Notes: generated from the letters alone by a model not told the origin. A DNA stretch of 64,000 nucleotides from Salticus scenicus (GCA_963930645.1 CAWVNO010002555.1:372001-436000); one strand, 5' to 3'. Positions 46,413-59,632 are shown, counted from the stretch's first letter. Made by a program: numbers and translations.

Positions 46413-46719
46413 GGCAGTATAGGAAAAAGTTTCGAATAAATTAATTTAATGAAATTACTTTTTTAACTTTTCAATATAAAATTACATATATAATAGTAAT
46501 AATTAACCAAAGAAAGCATTTTTCTTTATCTGGGGATATCGTCGCCGACATCCCTCGGGAGCATGGAGTTTTAACATAGATACCTTTTTAAAGAACATTT
46601 CAATACATTTAAAACAATTGCTTAACCGTATATTGGTGATAATTAAAAATATATATATTGGTTTAGGTTTTTAGATAGATATCAGCACAAAACTGATTTC
46701 TTTTTTTATTTTGTGTTAT

Positions 46720-46806
46720 ACTTCTTTGAGATGAAAATCGTCTGCATTCATCATGGAAAATAAATTTAATAAATAACTTTTACTGTGTGAATTGGTATAG
46801 AAAATT
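46720..46806 (+). repeat. Dispersed repeat, copy 2
   Basis: Pairs with 19163-19247: shared TGAGATGAAAATCGTCTG and ACTGTGTGAATTGGTATAG. Lies inside the 6.8-kb element. Family unknown. Confidence 0.6.
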
Positions 46807-48293
46807 TTGAGATGGCTACAATATTCTAGCAATTCTTTTTTCTTTTTAACTACAGATAAAGCAAAAGAATGGTAGTGAAATAAAGTTGTTTTAATGACAG
46901 ATTTTATTGGGCCTCATATTCATTGAGAATTATAATAATTATTATTTTTAATGAACTTAGAAAAAAAATTACAATTTAAAAACAAATTACAAAGATGCCT
47001 GTAATACGAAATTTTATAAAGTCGATAAAAATTTTAACGGGATTTAATTTTATGATTAAAAAATTTTTAATTTTATACTGTCATGAAACAAGAAAATGTC
47101 TAGTGATTATATCTTTTTCCCGCTTTCCGTTTACTCCACCCTCCTTTTGCTTGTTTCAGGATATTTTTAAGATGTATGTTTAAATGCAATATGTACCTGC
47201 TGTCTCATTCCTCTTAAAAGGTACATGCATTGACCTTTTAGGAATGCACCAGTTAAAAATTTGAAAAGCAACGCTAACCTTCACATTTTATAAAGGGTGT
47301 ATCTCTTCACAGACAGGATGAGTTGAGAATTTAAGCCTTTTTCAATTTTCAACCCTTGATCTCGCCGCAAAATAGACCCGGCGACACCTTTTAAAAATGA
47401 GTCTGCTACAGTTTGTTCAAGTTAAACGTATAACAAAAGTAAACAATAACATATGTAATTTAATTCCCTGAAAAATATCTCCGATCGGCGACAGTTATTT
47501 TCAATTTTTGTTAAGGTTTTTGTACGTCTCCTTTTGTTAACTTTATGACTTTCTGTAACTATGGGTATATCATTTATCATGTATTTTTTAAGTACAAGTC
47601 CTTACTGTAAAGTGTAAACCATAAAACACACAAAGAAGGGGCGGGATCTGGGATAGTTTTCAATTTTCATATCTTTAACATAGGCTGGTGGAACTATAAG
47701 CTCTTTGCTCTTTAAGGATGGGGATTAACAAAAGTGTTAAACACAACACATCAAAGACCTTCGAAATCGAAATAAATTCTATAGATAAAAGAAGAGGACT
47801 ACAATAGTCTGTATGTCTATCTCCCCCCACCACCACACACACATCCCAACGAAGTTTACTTGGATGGAAAGAATGAAAAGAAGAATTCAGTTGAGAAATT
47901 TTTAGACCTGAGCCTCCGTGTTTTATTTATTTATTTTTTAGCTTTTAGCTTATCCAAATTATTCGGTTATATCTAATGGAGACAAATTCGGGCAACGGTT
48001 CTTTTGAAATTATCTTCATTGTAAGTCTCAATCACTGAATCTTCATCCTACTTCTAAAACAAAAAGACTAATTGAAATTTAACTCTTCTTTCTAAGTAGT
48101 GGAAACTATTTTAAAATTTTATCTAATGAATTCAAAAATTTTTATATTCTTCGATTTATTTATTTACTACTGAACCAAAAGATAGAGTTGCGAGTGTCTT
48201 CCTACTGCATCGACAGTTAAAAGTGTATTCTAGGATCTTTTAAAGAAAAACCGGAGACTTGTAATAAAGTTAAAAAACAAGGTAAGCTTTTTC

Positions 48294-48327
<34 letters not shown>

Positions 48328-51300
48328 AGGAATTCTAGACGCAAACGTAGGGGTTTGTGCATCCTTTAAATTTTTCAAAAATTCATTGACGCTTTTAAAG
48401 TTGTCAGAATTACAAAATGGATTTAGAAAAAAAAAAGTAGTGCATTATTATCAGCAGGTTGATTATTAAGGAAGTTTATAAATGATATTTTGAATTACTT
48501 ATACACTTATTAATTATTAGTCATTATTATTGTTATTATTTTCAGGGGGAAAAAAAATCAAGTATTTTGAAAATTTGGTTAAAGTATTTTGAAGCTTTTT
48601 GAGAATCAAAATTATAGAGTTAATCAATATAAACTGATTTATTTTCCCCTCACAAAATTTGAATTTTGTGGCTATAAATTTATTTTGAAAATATTTTAAT
48701 AAATGAAAATTGTTGAGTTATCAATGTGAAATAAAATAAAGAAAATTCTGTTCCCAAAATTTAAAATTTTGCTGCTGTAGTAAGAGATTTATTTTACAGA
48801 AAACACAATAAGTTTGTCACATGTTTTATATTTATTTCCTTATGTTCCATTTTTTTTTAAAGGATGACTTTTGGTAGAAAACTCAAAATACTGGAATAAA
48901 GTTATTTTTAAGAACGGTAAATTGATAAATAAATTCAGTTTATTTGTTATTAATTTCCTGTACAGGAAATATGTATTAAAATAAAAAATATAGAATAACT
49001 CATATGAGTTTTTTCTTTTTGAAATCTTATAAATCGTAAATTTTAAACTTCATTCTTCATTAGAACTTCATAACAAAAATAGAAAAATAAACTAAAAAAA
49101 ATAATACATGATCTTCAAAATTGGACATGTCGCAAACTTGCAGATATGAAAAAATAGATCTATGATAGTAATAAATGAGTCAGTGGTAAAATAATGAGTG
49201 GATATAATACGTGCACAAGAAAATTTATTTGTCATTATTTTAAAATAATTTTTCATTATTCTAAATTATAAGTTTTATAATTTTTAAAAAGACACCAAAG
49301 AGAAAATTTTAGAAATAGCATTAAATTAGTATAATTAAAGAAAGCATTGTACATGTACGCTAATACCATGAATTACAAAAACAAGCAACTGTTGTTTCGA
49401 ATCGAAATAATTAGATTTGACCCTTAATCAGGCTTCATTATGCAATAAACACAAGTTCTTTCGGGATATTTTTTTTTTTCCCTCTGAATGGGCTGAACGC
49501 GATGTTCTAAAGGTAATGCTTTTCTGCTTTCATCCTGCCCTGTTTCTATATCTTTTCGCCTAATGAAAAGTTGTGCTCAGTTGTTTCGATTCGAAACGAT
49601 TACAACGACTTATTGAAATTTTATTGTGATCGCAGAGATTTTATTCATTACCTTTCTGAACAGCATTTCGGTACATTTTTCTACACTAATTTACGATTGT
49701 TTCTGGACATTTCAAAAATAAAAAATCAGTGAAAATATTAATTTTTCATTTTTGCGCTAAAAATTTACTTTGGCATCTCTAATATGATTGAGGAAAAATT
49801 TCAATTGAATTTTAAAATTTAAAATTTAAAAATTTATTTGATCTTTATAAAGATAGTAAAAACGCTTTTAAAATTTTCAGTTGCGTTTTCTCAGTTTGCA
49901 ATTTTCTCTATTCATGATCTTCAAAATGGTATAACTTCTACAGATATTTAAGAACAGATCTAATGCATATATTTGAATGGTTAATAGGGTTAGGGATGAA
50001 TTTTTTGTAACATTTTCACAAGAAAAATATTAATACATATATATATATATATATATATTTTTTTTTTTCAAATTTTTGCGTAAACATTTATTTTTAATTT
50101 TTCGTCTCAAAACTAATTAGTAAACTTCAAAATTCAGCCCTACAGTTATAACACATATTCTTATGGCTACAACAAAAAATTTGGTGAAAAAATACAGAAA
50201 ACTGTAGAAAAAGAATGTAAAAAATTTTAAGTATATATATATATATATGCGATTCTCTTTATTCTTATTTTATTTATTTATTTTTCCTGTAAAAATCACT
50301 TTGCTTGTTAATAAAATTTCATAATACACATATGAATATGAGATAAATATAAGTTTATAAGGGGAAAAAAAAATTAAAAAGTGGTGGGTTCCCTTAAACG
50401 TATGGGGCTAAAGTGTAATTATATTAACTTAGTTTACTTTAAATTATGATATTCCTTGAAAGTATTAAAGCAATTGTAAAAGAATGAAATTTAATTAATT
50501 ACTATATAATTAGCAGCATCAGTATCGTTATTAATTTCTAGTAATTGGATTTTTTATTTCGGTACTTTACACCCCCCCTCCTACACTATCTTCAGCCGCC
50601 TGTAAGCAATAAATCTCGCCCCCCGTAGTGAAAAACAAAAGTCGGCGCCTATGACAGACATACAGAAGAATAAACGCTTAAAATCTTAATCTTTATTATT
50701 CAAAGGAACTCAAAACGCGTTATAGAAAAACAAGCACTTAAAATTTTATTTAAAAAATACTTTATTTGCTGCATGCATAAGAATTAATTTTCATACCTCT
50801 GAGTAGTTTTTCTACAATTTCCAAATATAGTTTCATTATATTCTACTTCTATTGGATAATGGAGAATGATTTTCATACCATATTATACACGAAACATGCT
50901 TTTATGAATATAAAAAATGTATATCTGTTTCATTTTGTTTAGTATAACATAAACTGTACGTATCAAAAATTTCACCTACAAAATTTTTTTTCGATGTGCT
51001 TGAACACGAAGCATTTGTTTAATCTCAGCAAAAATTCGTGCAGCATCTCTATATGATATAGATTTAGAATACTGAGTTTTTACATTTTGCTACTATTTAT
51101 TTTTTAGATATATTGATTGGTGACACATATACACACACAGAAAGAAAGAGAGAGATCAACAGCTAAAAATCTGATTTTCGGATTCACGGGACTGCAAAAC
51201 ATGCATATATATATATATATATAGCTTCAATTTTGAAAATTTGATTCACAACAATCCTTTCCCTATGGTTATATTGTGCCATTATATTTTTTGAGATATG

Positions 51301-51862
51301 CTGATGAGATACAAACACACACACAGATGCACATGTACACAGACAGACACACAGATCAATCGCTAGAAACCTGATTTTTGGATTAATGGACCTTAAAACG
51401 TGTAAATACAATAAGAACTCACTTTCGAAAATTTGACCACAAAACAATACTTTTTCTGTCATATATATGGGTAAGAGAAAGTAAAAAAAAAAAAAAAAAA
51501 ATTAAAAACACGTTTAAAAAATATAATTAAAGATAAAATTGGCAGAAAAAGAGTTCTTTTTTTTTTCCTTGTGCCAAAAAATTTTTTAAGAAATGAATAA
51601 AGGAAATAAGGAAAGCAACTTCATATTTTAAAGTAAATATTTTTGTATTTTATTTATTTTTTTAAATATTCTTTTTTTATATTTAAACCAACTATTTTTT
51701 TTTTCTTTTGTTCTGTAGCATAAAAAAATATAATAATAATAAAAATAGTAAAAAGAGTTAAATTACAAGAAAATATGCGAAAGAAATTTTTAAAAATGAA
51801 TAGAGTAACCATTGCTAAGAAACGCAACACAGTTACCCCATATCTTTATGTGAAAAAATGTA

Positions 51863-51907
<45 letters not shown>

Positions 51908-52987
51908 GTTATCATTCTAAATTAAATTTTGTTTTGTAGGAAATTTTATATTGATTACTTAGAAAACAAAAATAGGCTTCGGTTTCTTTTTTCTAGCTTC
52001 TTTCATTCCTGTATCAGAATGTGCAGTTATTTTTATGCTCGGAAAACACGATCGAAATTTTGTCAGGTGTTTTCAACTGAATATTATGTTAACTGCGCAA
52101 CCGTTTTGTGTACTCACATTTATTAATGATTTTCGATGCATTGGGGTTTGTGAGAAATACTTTTAAATAATTACACATTATTTAAATGCACAAACCTATT
52201 TCTCTTGTAGAATAAGGTATGATTAGCATAAATTATTCATTTATGTTCAGATATATTGTGAGATGTGAATGGAAATTATTCAAAGTAAATTTAAAGTGTT
52301 AAGAATTTTTTTTTTCTTTCAAGTACACTGTATAGACTATAGAGCATATGAAAATTTTAGATGACATAAAGGTTACAGAAATTTTTAAATGCTTTCATTT
52401 TGGAAATAAAATATTTCTTTCACATAGGTGCCAACTTCTATGATTTTTTAGCACCACTATTTCTTTGCAAAAAGTTTCATCATGTTTAATCAGAGAAAAC
52501 TACTAAAACACTTATTAAAAATTCCTATTTAAAATTACCAGTAGAAAGAAAAAAAAAAAAGTTTAACTCGGCAAATATGCTTTTATGATATTTTTTTCTC
52601 TGCTGTTAAAAACAAAATATAATTTTATGTACCTGCTGTCTTTGAATAATGTACAGGGCTACACCTAACTAAGCTCTAGTGAGATTTTCTTTAAAATTAA
52701 AGCTATAAAAATAATTGTTGCGATTTGTCTGCCTTCGTAATTAAAAATAAAATGTTTTCTACGTATCACCTGTGAGGTAAAATATACTAAAGAGTATATA
52801 TTAAACTATGTAACGAGTAAGTACATTTGGAAAATATTTATGCTCTATGCAAGTCAGATGATATTTTCTTCCGTTTTTTCCAAATTATCATGTACTTACT
52901 GTCATTCATTACGGTATGTTTGTGAATCTCAAGCTAATAAAAAATGCGCCTCCATTTTAAGGTAAATATAAGCTTTTTCATTTGTCT

Positions 52988-53045
52988 CTCCATGGCTTAG
53001 GTGGTTAGAGCGTCGCGGTGGTCGAGTGTTCGAAGGTCCGGAGTG
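52988..53045 (+). repeat. tRNA-like pol III promoter fragment
   Basis: ATGGCTTAGGTGGTTAGAGC resembles a tRNA A-box region; GAGTGTTCGAAGGTCCGG downstream resembles a B-box. Probably a SINE head; the tail was not traced. Confidence 0.5.
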
Positions 53046-53049
53046 TTAA

Positions 53050-53700
53050 TATTTGCAGATAATTAGTAGAAAAGATATGAATTGATAAAAGAAAATTTTT
53101 CGTTGACTATGCACATGTATACTAATTGAAATGTGCGAATTTTGAAAAATTGAAGAAAATAGAAAATTGCAATTTTTAATCGCAGTATAAAAACACGTGA
53201 CCTCATTAAATACCAGAAGTGTTTCTTTCCGTTCAAGACTGTAAACTACCGTCTGCAAAGCTAAGATTCTTGTGATTTGTTGGCAACATTTTTTTATAGT
53301 TTAGTTAATTTTAAAAAATCTAATTGTCCGATCGATAAGCCGTTTAAACCATTGGATTGAGAAAAAAATGCCCTTTCCAAAGGTATCTCTTTTGTAACAA
53401 TACGACTGATATTTCTAATTTATTTTCCACTTTTTCCGTAAAAATGTCGCTTTTTAAGCATTTAATCATGAAATCTGGGTCATTTTTCGGCAGACATGGG
53501 TCGACATTTTAATTAATATCTCCGCTAATTAGGGTCGCATCGCTTGGCGAATTATCGCGATGTCGAGATGAAGAAATTCTGCGTCTGTCGACACCGGTTT
53601 CGAGTCGATGCGACCATTAGCGCCGGAGCTTTAGCGATGACAAGGCATTTCTCACAGACAGACAGGCAGACAGATGCGCACAGTTTTTAATAATATAAGG
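53050..53700 (-). mobile_element. Inverted copy of the 13.6-kb repeat
   Basis: Minus strand shares GTCACGTGTTTTTATACTG, ATTAATTAAAATGTCGACC and a CTGTCTGTCTGTG start with 13640-14640. Same uncertain Helitron-like family; no ORF. Confidence 0.65.
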
Positions 53701-53957
53701 AGATAGGTTTCGAAACAGTTTAATTTAACATGAAATCGTGTGTGAGGGAGGGGGTTACAGTCCGCTCCAACTCCCTGTTCACTTACAGTGCATACAATTT
53801 AAAAAAAAAAAAAAAATCGACACTGTTATTAATTTGCATTTAAATTTGCCAGTCTTGATAAAATTTTTAAGTGGAAACCTAATACGAAATTCAAAACGCC
53901 AAATATGAGCTTCTTGCAGTTATTTATTACCATGTTTTTATTAACTTTGTATGTTTG

Positions 53958-54132
53958 TGTTGTGTATATACTTCTACTTCTACTTTTACTATACTATATA
54001 TTAACTACTCCTACTTCTACTACTACGCTTTGTTCAATAAACAAACATGAAACGAATACGCAGGGTTCCGTGTCTTCGATATTTCAAATTATTACATCTT
54101 TATTAGTATATTAAAACAGTAAAAATTTAACA
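53958..54132 (+). repeat. Gypsy A 5' LTR
   Basis: TGTTGTGTATATAC...TTTAACA, 175 bp, repeated at 63449-63623 with two differences. Contains iterated CTTCTACTTCTAC triplets and AATAAA. Followed by TTTGGCGACGATAGG, a plausible tRNA primer site. A 4-bp tttg may be the target duplication (53954-53957; 63625-63628) if the LTR ends one base later. Confidence 0.88.
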
Positions 54133-54156
54133 ATTTGGCGACGATAGGAGAATGAA

Positions 54157-55704
54157 ATGGCCGAACTTACGCAGTTAATAGCAACTCTTCAAGAATTCGT
54201 CGATAAAATCAGAAGTACTCCAGAATCGAAACGTAGTACTAAAGATGTTCTCGCTACACAAAATTTATCTTTTGATCAATTTGATGAATCATCTGAAACT
54301 TTTGACTGTTATGCACAGAGACTGGAAAATTATTTCAAATTAAAAGGATTATCGGCCGACGATGCCGAAACCGAAGAACTAAAAGTTCTCGTGTTAATAA
54401 ATTGTCTTGGATCAAGACAATATCAACTACTTTCAAGTCTCACTGCTCCTGATTTACCTTCAACGAAAACATTCAATGAACTTCTGTCATTGCTCAAACA
54501 GCATTTATCACCAAAACCAAATGTTTTAACAGAACAACATAAATTTTTTTCAAGACTTCAGAATTCCGGTGAGTCAATATCAAATTTCATTTCTTCACTT
54601 AAAGATCTAACAAAAAATGCTGAATTCGTATCTGCATGCCATTCAAATGATTGTTCTAAATCGATGCTAAATTTGTTATTACGTTCTCAATTTATTCGAG
54701 GTTTATCCGATTCTGATATACGAGAAAAATTATTACAACAAGGTGATATAACATTTGAAAAAACAATAGAAATCGCTTTGGCCATTGAAGCTGCAAAAAT
54801 TGAAAACAAAGAAGTGTACAAGAGTGCTTTTTCAACTTCTGTTAATAAAATATCCAACATTAATAAAAATAAACGCCTTCCTCAAACCAGAAATGAAAAT
54901 TCCAAAACCAAAAGTAGATCAAAATCACCCATGAAATCTAAAAGTGTTAATTTAAAAGAGCTTGGATTGGAAGGATTGTGTTTACATTGTGGTAAATCTA
55001 ATCATAAAACTCAAAAATGTTTTCTAACCAATAAATTACGTTGCAAATCTTGCAAAAAACAAGGTCATTTGGCTTCAGTTTGTATTTCAAGCTTAATAAA
55101 AAATAAAGTAAACAATCAAACTGTCAACAACATAATGCATGATTCGGATAATTTAATTGTAAATCAGATTTATGATGTGTTTTCTAATGATTATGCAAAT
55201 GATGATAAGATGTATGCTACAGTTAAATTAAATGGGGTTGAACAACGGTTTGAATGTGATTCAGGAAGCAAAGTAAGCATAATAAATGCTGATGAATTCA
55301 AAAAATTAAAGCTTAAAGTTCCAATTCAGAGAACAAATGTGTCTTTTCGCAGTTATACAGGTCAAATTTTCAATCCACTTGGTATTGTTAAATTAAATGT
55401 TTCATATCAAAATAAGTCTAGTTATGAAGATTTATATGTTGTGTCAAATCAAAAAAGTTCCATTCTAGGACGTGATTGGATACGGAATCTGAATATAAAT
55501 TTACATGATCTTAATCAAATTTCAAATGACACATATGTTGACATTTCTGTTTCAAAAATTATTGATTTATACTCTGATGTGTTTGAATCTAAGATTGGTT
55601 GTATTCCTGATTATACATGTTCATTAAAATTAGAGCCAGATGCTAAGCCAGTTTTTGTTAAAGCTCGTACAGTTCCATATGCTTTAAAACAAAAAGTTGA
55701 ATAA
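54157..55704 (+). CDS. gag: Gypsy A gag and protease
   Basis: 515 residues from ATG at 54157, 20 bases past the primer site. A helical gag core covers about 40-220 (QRLENYFKLKGL, SISNFISSLKDL). Two CCHC zinc knuckles follow: Cys275-Cys278-His283-Cys288 and Cys296-Cys299-His304-Cys309. A basic stretch at 237-260 precedes them. The protease has Asp368 in CDSGSKVSII and ILGRDWI farther on. The ORF ends at adjacent TAA TAA codons (55702-55707), and RT continues in the same frame. This looks like a nonsense change in a gag-pol fusion; regulated readthrough is less likely but not excluded. Confidence 0.88.
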   Translation: MAELTQLIATLQEFVDKIRSTPESKRSTKDVLATQNLSFDQFDESSETFDCYAQRLENYFKLKGLSADDAETEELKVLVLINCLGSRQYQLLSSLTAPDLPSTKTFNELLSLLKQHLSPKPNVLTEQHKFFSRLQNSGESISNFISSLKDLTKNAEFVSACHSNDCSKSMLNLLLRSQFIRGLSDSDIREKLLQQGDITFEKTIEIALAIEAAKIENKEVYKSAFSTSVNKISNINKNKRLPQTRNENSKTKSRSKSPMKSKSVNLKELGLEGLCLHCGKSNHKTQKCFLTNKLRCKSCKKQGHLASVCISSLIKNKVNNQTVNNIMHDSDNLIVNQIYDVFSNDYANDDKMYATVKLNGVEQRFECDSGSKVSIINADEFKKLKLKVPIQRTNVSFRSYTGQIFNPLGIVKLNVSYQNKSSYEDLYVVSNQKSSILGRDWIRNLNINLHDLNQISNDTYVDISVSKIIDLYSDVFESKIGCIPDYTCSLKLEPDAKPVFVKARTVPYALKQKVE

Positions 55705-55707
55705 TAA

Positions 55708-57759
55708 CTTGATAAATTAGAGGCAGAAGACATAATCGAAAAAACTGACTTTTCCGAATGGGGAACACTCCTTGTAGTTGTATCAAAACCAGATGGCTCT
55801 GTACGTATTTGTGCAGATTTTAAAGTTACAGTTAATAATCAACTTCAAAATGCACGACACCCAATTCCTAGAATTGAGGACATTTTTAATAAATTGCGTG
55901 ACGGAAAATTTTTCTGTACTCTAGACATTCATAAAGCATACTTACACATGAAAGTCGATAATGAAAGTGCCAAAATTCAAACCCTTTCAACCCATCGTGG
56001 TACATATTTAGCAAAAAGGCTATTCTTTGGTATTAAAACTGCTCCTAATGAATTCCACAAATTTATAGATCAGTTTGTTCAAGATTTAGATGGTACTGTT
56101 GCATATTTTGATGATATTATTATTCAAGGTAAAGACAGACAGGAATGCCAACAACGTCTATTCAATGTATTAAATAAATTAAGAGAATTTAAATTACATC
56201 TCAATCTTGCAAAATGCAAATTTTTTGAAGAAAAAGTTCAGTATTTAGGACACATTATCAGCGCTACTGGACTCCAGAAATCACCAGACAAAATCAAAGC
56301 CATCTCTGAAACACCTCGACCTAAAAACATTGATGATGTCCGTAAATTTATTGGTTTAGTAATGTATTATTCAAAATTTATTCCAGATGCTTCCAGTGTT
56401 CTTCATCCATTAAATAACCTCTTATGTAAAAACAGACGTTTCAAATGGACAGCTCAATGTGAAGCTGCTTTCCTAAATGCAAAATCAGTTATTACCAGTA
56501 ACCAAGTCCTTGTGCCATATAATCCTGACCTCCCAGTTACTTTAGCTACTGATGCCAGTCCCTTCGGACTCTCAGGAGTTTTATCTCATACAATGCCTGA
56601 TGGAACTGAACGCCCAATTGCTTTCGCATCCAGGAGTTTGACTGCTGCTGAGAAAAATTATAGTCAACTCGATCGAGAGGCAACTGCTGTAGTGTGGGCC
56701 TGTAAAAAATTCTATGATTACATATTTGGGAGAAAATTTACTTTAATTCTTGATAACAAGGCTATTTGCACCATCTTCCATCCAGAGAAAAGCCTTCCGG
56801 TCATGTCTGCATCAAGATTGTTACGGTACGCTAATTTCCTTTCTAGCTTTGATTATAAAATTATACACAGAAAATCTGAGAAACATTCAAACGCAGATTA
56901 TCTTTCAAGATTTCCTTTACCAATATCAGTTAATCAGATAAATTGCATTGATGAATCACAAGCTTACCAACAATTCGTTATCAACTACATTTCAGCAGAA
57001 AACTTAACAGCACAGAAAATTAGAGAAGAAACAGAGCTTGACCCAGAACTGAGAAAAATAAAATATGACATTGTTCTTGGGAAGGTATTTGACCCTACTA
57101 TAACTCTTCAAGATGGAATCCTGTTCATAGGAAATCGAGTGATCATTCCAAAATCCCTTCAACCTGATATGCTCAAGCAATTACATTCAACACATGTAGG
57201 AATTGTCAAAATGAAAGCCCTTTCTAGAAATTATTGCTATTGGAAGAACATAGATTCCGATATTGAGAATACTGTTAAAAGTTGCCGAGAATGTTGTAAT
57301 ATAAAAAAGAATCCAGACAAGGCACCTCTTTACATCTGGGAACCACCAGAAAAGAACTGGCAAAGAGTGCATATTGACTACGCCGGCCCATTCATGGAAC
57401 ACCATTTTTTAATTGTGGTGGATGCACTTTCAAAATGGCCTGAAATTTTTGCAACAAAGAAATCTCCAACTACTGCAAGCACAATTTCTTTCCTCGAAGA
57501 AATTTTCAGCCGACATGGACTACCTGAAATTTTAGTGTCTGACAATGCTTCATTATTTAAGTCTGAAGAGTTTCGAGATTATTGCAAAACTAACGGCATC
57601 CAGCAACGTCTTACTGCTCCAGGATATCCTGCCACAAACGGACAAGCAGAAAGGTATGTACAGATTCTCAAAACAAAATTAAAATGCATGAAATTTTATC
57701 CGGGCACAATTCATAGTAAGTTGTGTAAACTTCTTTTTCGATTTCGAATAACTCCTCTC
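55708..57759 (+). pseudogene. pol: Gypsy A pol: RT, RNase H and integrase (5' part)
   Basis: Same frame as gag. RT: SEWGTLLVVVSKPDG, TLDIHKAYLHM (catalytic Asp) and AYFDDIII (56104 on). RNase H: LATDASPFGLSGVLSH and REATAVVWACKKF. Integrase: a His-His-Cys-Cys zinc region near 57180-57300, then the DDE core with HIDYAG (Asp at 57375), VSDNAS (Asp at 57541) and NGQAERY (Glu). The first usable ATG after the stops is 55894, inside RT. The frame runs into gypsy B at 57760, giving a chimeric end. Confidence 0.9.
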
Positions 57760-58039
57760 TGTGTTGTTATTTATCTTTATGATACAACCGAGCGTAAATA
57801 ATAACTCTTATTATTGGTAGCATGATTTAAGATTCATTTAAGAAGCCGTGTTTAAGAACACACAACTTTAATGGAAGTAAACAAACACGTACACGCACAC
57901 AGAACAAGATACTTACACAACCGCCAGTTACAGAACAGGTTACAGTTAATATACAAACACGAGTTGAGGTGTAATAAACATATGTATATAGTTCAGAATT
58001 GAGTCTTATAGTTAATAGTTTTTATGAGTTTATACCACA
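57760..58039 (-). repeat. Gypsy B LTR (3' by element orientation)
   Basis: 280 bp, TGTGTTGTTATTTATC to TATACCACA, reads identical to 62387-62666. Minus-strand element: on that strand the LTR starts TGTGGTATAAACTC and is preceded by the purine tract AAAAGGGGAGA. Target duplication ctctc at 57755-57759 and 62667-62671. Confidence 0.92.
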
Positions 58040-58049
58040 TCTCCCCTTT

Positions 58050-59632
58050 TCAAAGGTTTAGTCTGTTTGGGGGTTTTACAATTCTACCACTCTTCGTGAT
58101 CACAGGTTGCTGATTGGAATGTTGATTAGATGCCGATTCATCTTTCTTTTTTGTTACTTGTAAAGGGCTTGATCTTCTCGATACGGGTACTTTATTTTTA
58201 GAAACCTCTTTTAAAGGAATATCTTGAAAATCATTTAAGTCATGTTCCACTGGATTTGGCTGCAATTTAGTACCTGGAATTAAGTGCTTTCTATTTCTTC
58301 TCAGGATATGTTGTCCTTGCCTTGCAATATATGATCTTGGTGTCTCTGCCTCTCTTTCCACAATACCAACAGCTTGTCTATCTGTTATCCACACATGTTC
58401 CCCTGGATTTATTGGTCTAAGCTCATGGACATTATGTCTTCGATTGTAATCTTTTTCTTGAGTTTTTATTCTATTTTCTTCACTTTTCTCCAATCTCTCT
58501 TTCTCTACCAGTTTTGGTTGAAGTACTGAAAGAGCAGTAGGTAATGTAGTTTGTATACGCCGTCCCATCAATAATTCAGCAGGACTATAACCATAAGCTC
58601 TGTAGTGCAACAAAGCCAGATATGGATCTTTGGATTTTTTAAATCTGAGTTTGATTATCTTGACTGCTGCCTCGACAAAACCATTGCTTTGAGGATATCT
58701 AGGGCTAGATGTGACATGTCTAAAACCATATGTTCTTGAGAATTGTTGGAATTCAGCTGTTTTTGTAATCTCAAACTGTGGACCATTATCGGATCTGACT
58801 ATGTCAGGTATTCCATGTCGGGAAAAAATTGACTTGCAGTGTAGAATTACTTCACTGGATGTGAGCCTATCTAGTTTTGCAACTTCCGGGTAACGAGAGT
58901 AAAAATCAGTCACCAATAAATACCAGTTGGAATTAAGTTTGAAAAGATCCAATGCGAGAATTTCCCATGGTCTTTGAGGGAAACTTGTTGGTTTTAGAGG
59001 TTCAGAACAATTTCGGGCTTCCTGTATGCATGATGGACATTCTCGTACTAGTTGCTCTATTTGCTTGCTGATGCCAGGCCAATAAACAGCAGAATTTGCT
59101 AAAGCTCTACATTTATTTATTCCCATGTGACCTTCATGGATCTTATTTAAGATTTCTTGTCGAAGACTTTCTGGTACAATTATCCGTGCTCCTCTCATAA
59201 GCAGGCCGTTTTGAAGTGAAATTTCATATCTTAAATGCCAAAAGGGTAGACATGATGGTTCTACTTTATTCTTTTCTGGCCATCCTTCTTGGGCGTAAGT
59301 GATTAACATCCTACATGTTGAGTCTTTTTCTTGTTCTGATTTTAGCTGCAAAAGTCTTTCTGGAACGATGGGTATGACTTCTGAAATTTGATTGACAAAG
59401 ACTTGAACTTCCTCTTCTAATTCAAAGTTTGGGACCTCCTTTTGGTCAGGTGCCCTTGATAACGCTAACGCATCAGCTGCGAGCAAGTTTTTTCCTGGAG
59501 TATGAAAAATGTTAAAGGCATATCTCATCAAACGCATCTTCAATCTTTGAATACGTGGAGTAAGGTCATCTAAAGATTTAGTAGTTAGTATAGGGACTAG
59601 AGGCTTATGATCAGTCTCTAGAAAAAATTTTG
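58050..59632 (-). pseudogene. pol: Gypsy B pol: RNase H end and integrase
   Basis: The frame is open from the MITE at 59632; the first ATG is 59543. It starts with FLETDHKPLVPIL (RNase H end), then a connector and the integrase: HEGHMGINKCRALAN with ECPSC (zinc region), LDLFKLNSNWYLLVTD (Asp), VRSDNGPQF (Asp) and NGFVEAAVK (Glu). The C-terminal tail is basic (RRNRKHLIPG). Allowing for the MITE and its duplication, the frame matches the RNase H part at 59939-60232. It ends 10 bases from the LTR. Confidence 0.9.

Larger units (their letters stand above)
43828..50653. mobile_element. hAT-ended element of 6.8 kb without transposase
   Basis: The left end CATAGGCGCCGACTTT and the right end AAAGTCGGCGCCTATG are inverted. 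A perfect 8-bp target duplication, acagacat, lies at 43820-43827 and 50654-50661. Each end carries G- or C-rich tracks beside them. No transposase ORF or hAT motif was found in 6.8 kb. Contents: a SINE at 44466-44692, a 117-bp MITE, a dispersed repeat and long A/T runs. It may be a large non-autonomous element or a decayed autonomous copy. Confidence 0.85.
50662..53957. other. Non-coding with tandem and dispersed repeats
   Basis: No gene. About 51095-51280 and 51281-51470 are diverged direct copies, each with TATTTTTTNGATAT and ACACACACAG and a matching CTGATTTTNGGATT segment. A run of 38 A occupies 51868-51905. The part 53050-53700 is the inverted copy of the 13.6-kb repeat. Confidence 0.55.

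Noticed and set aside
54157..57801. Errantivirus-type gypsy with envelope
   Set aside because: No third ORF or signal peptide between integrase and the 3' LTR in either gypsy element.
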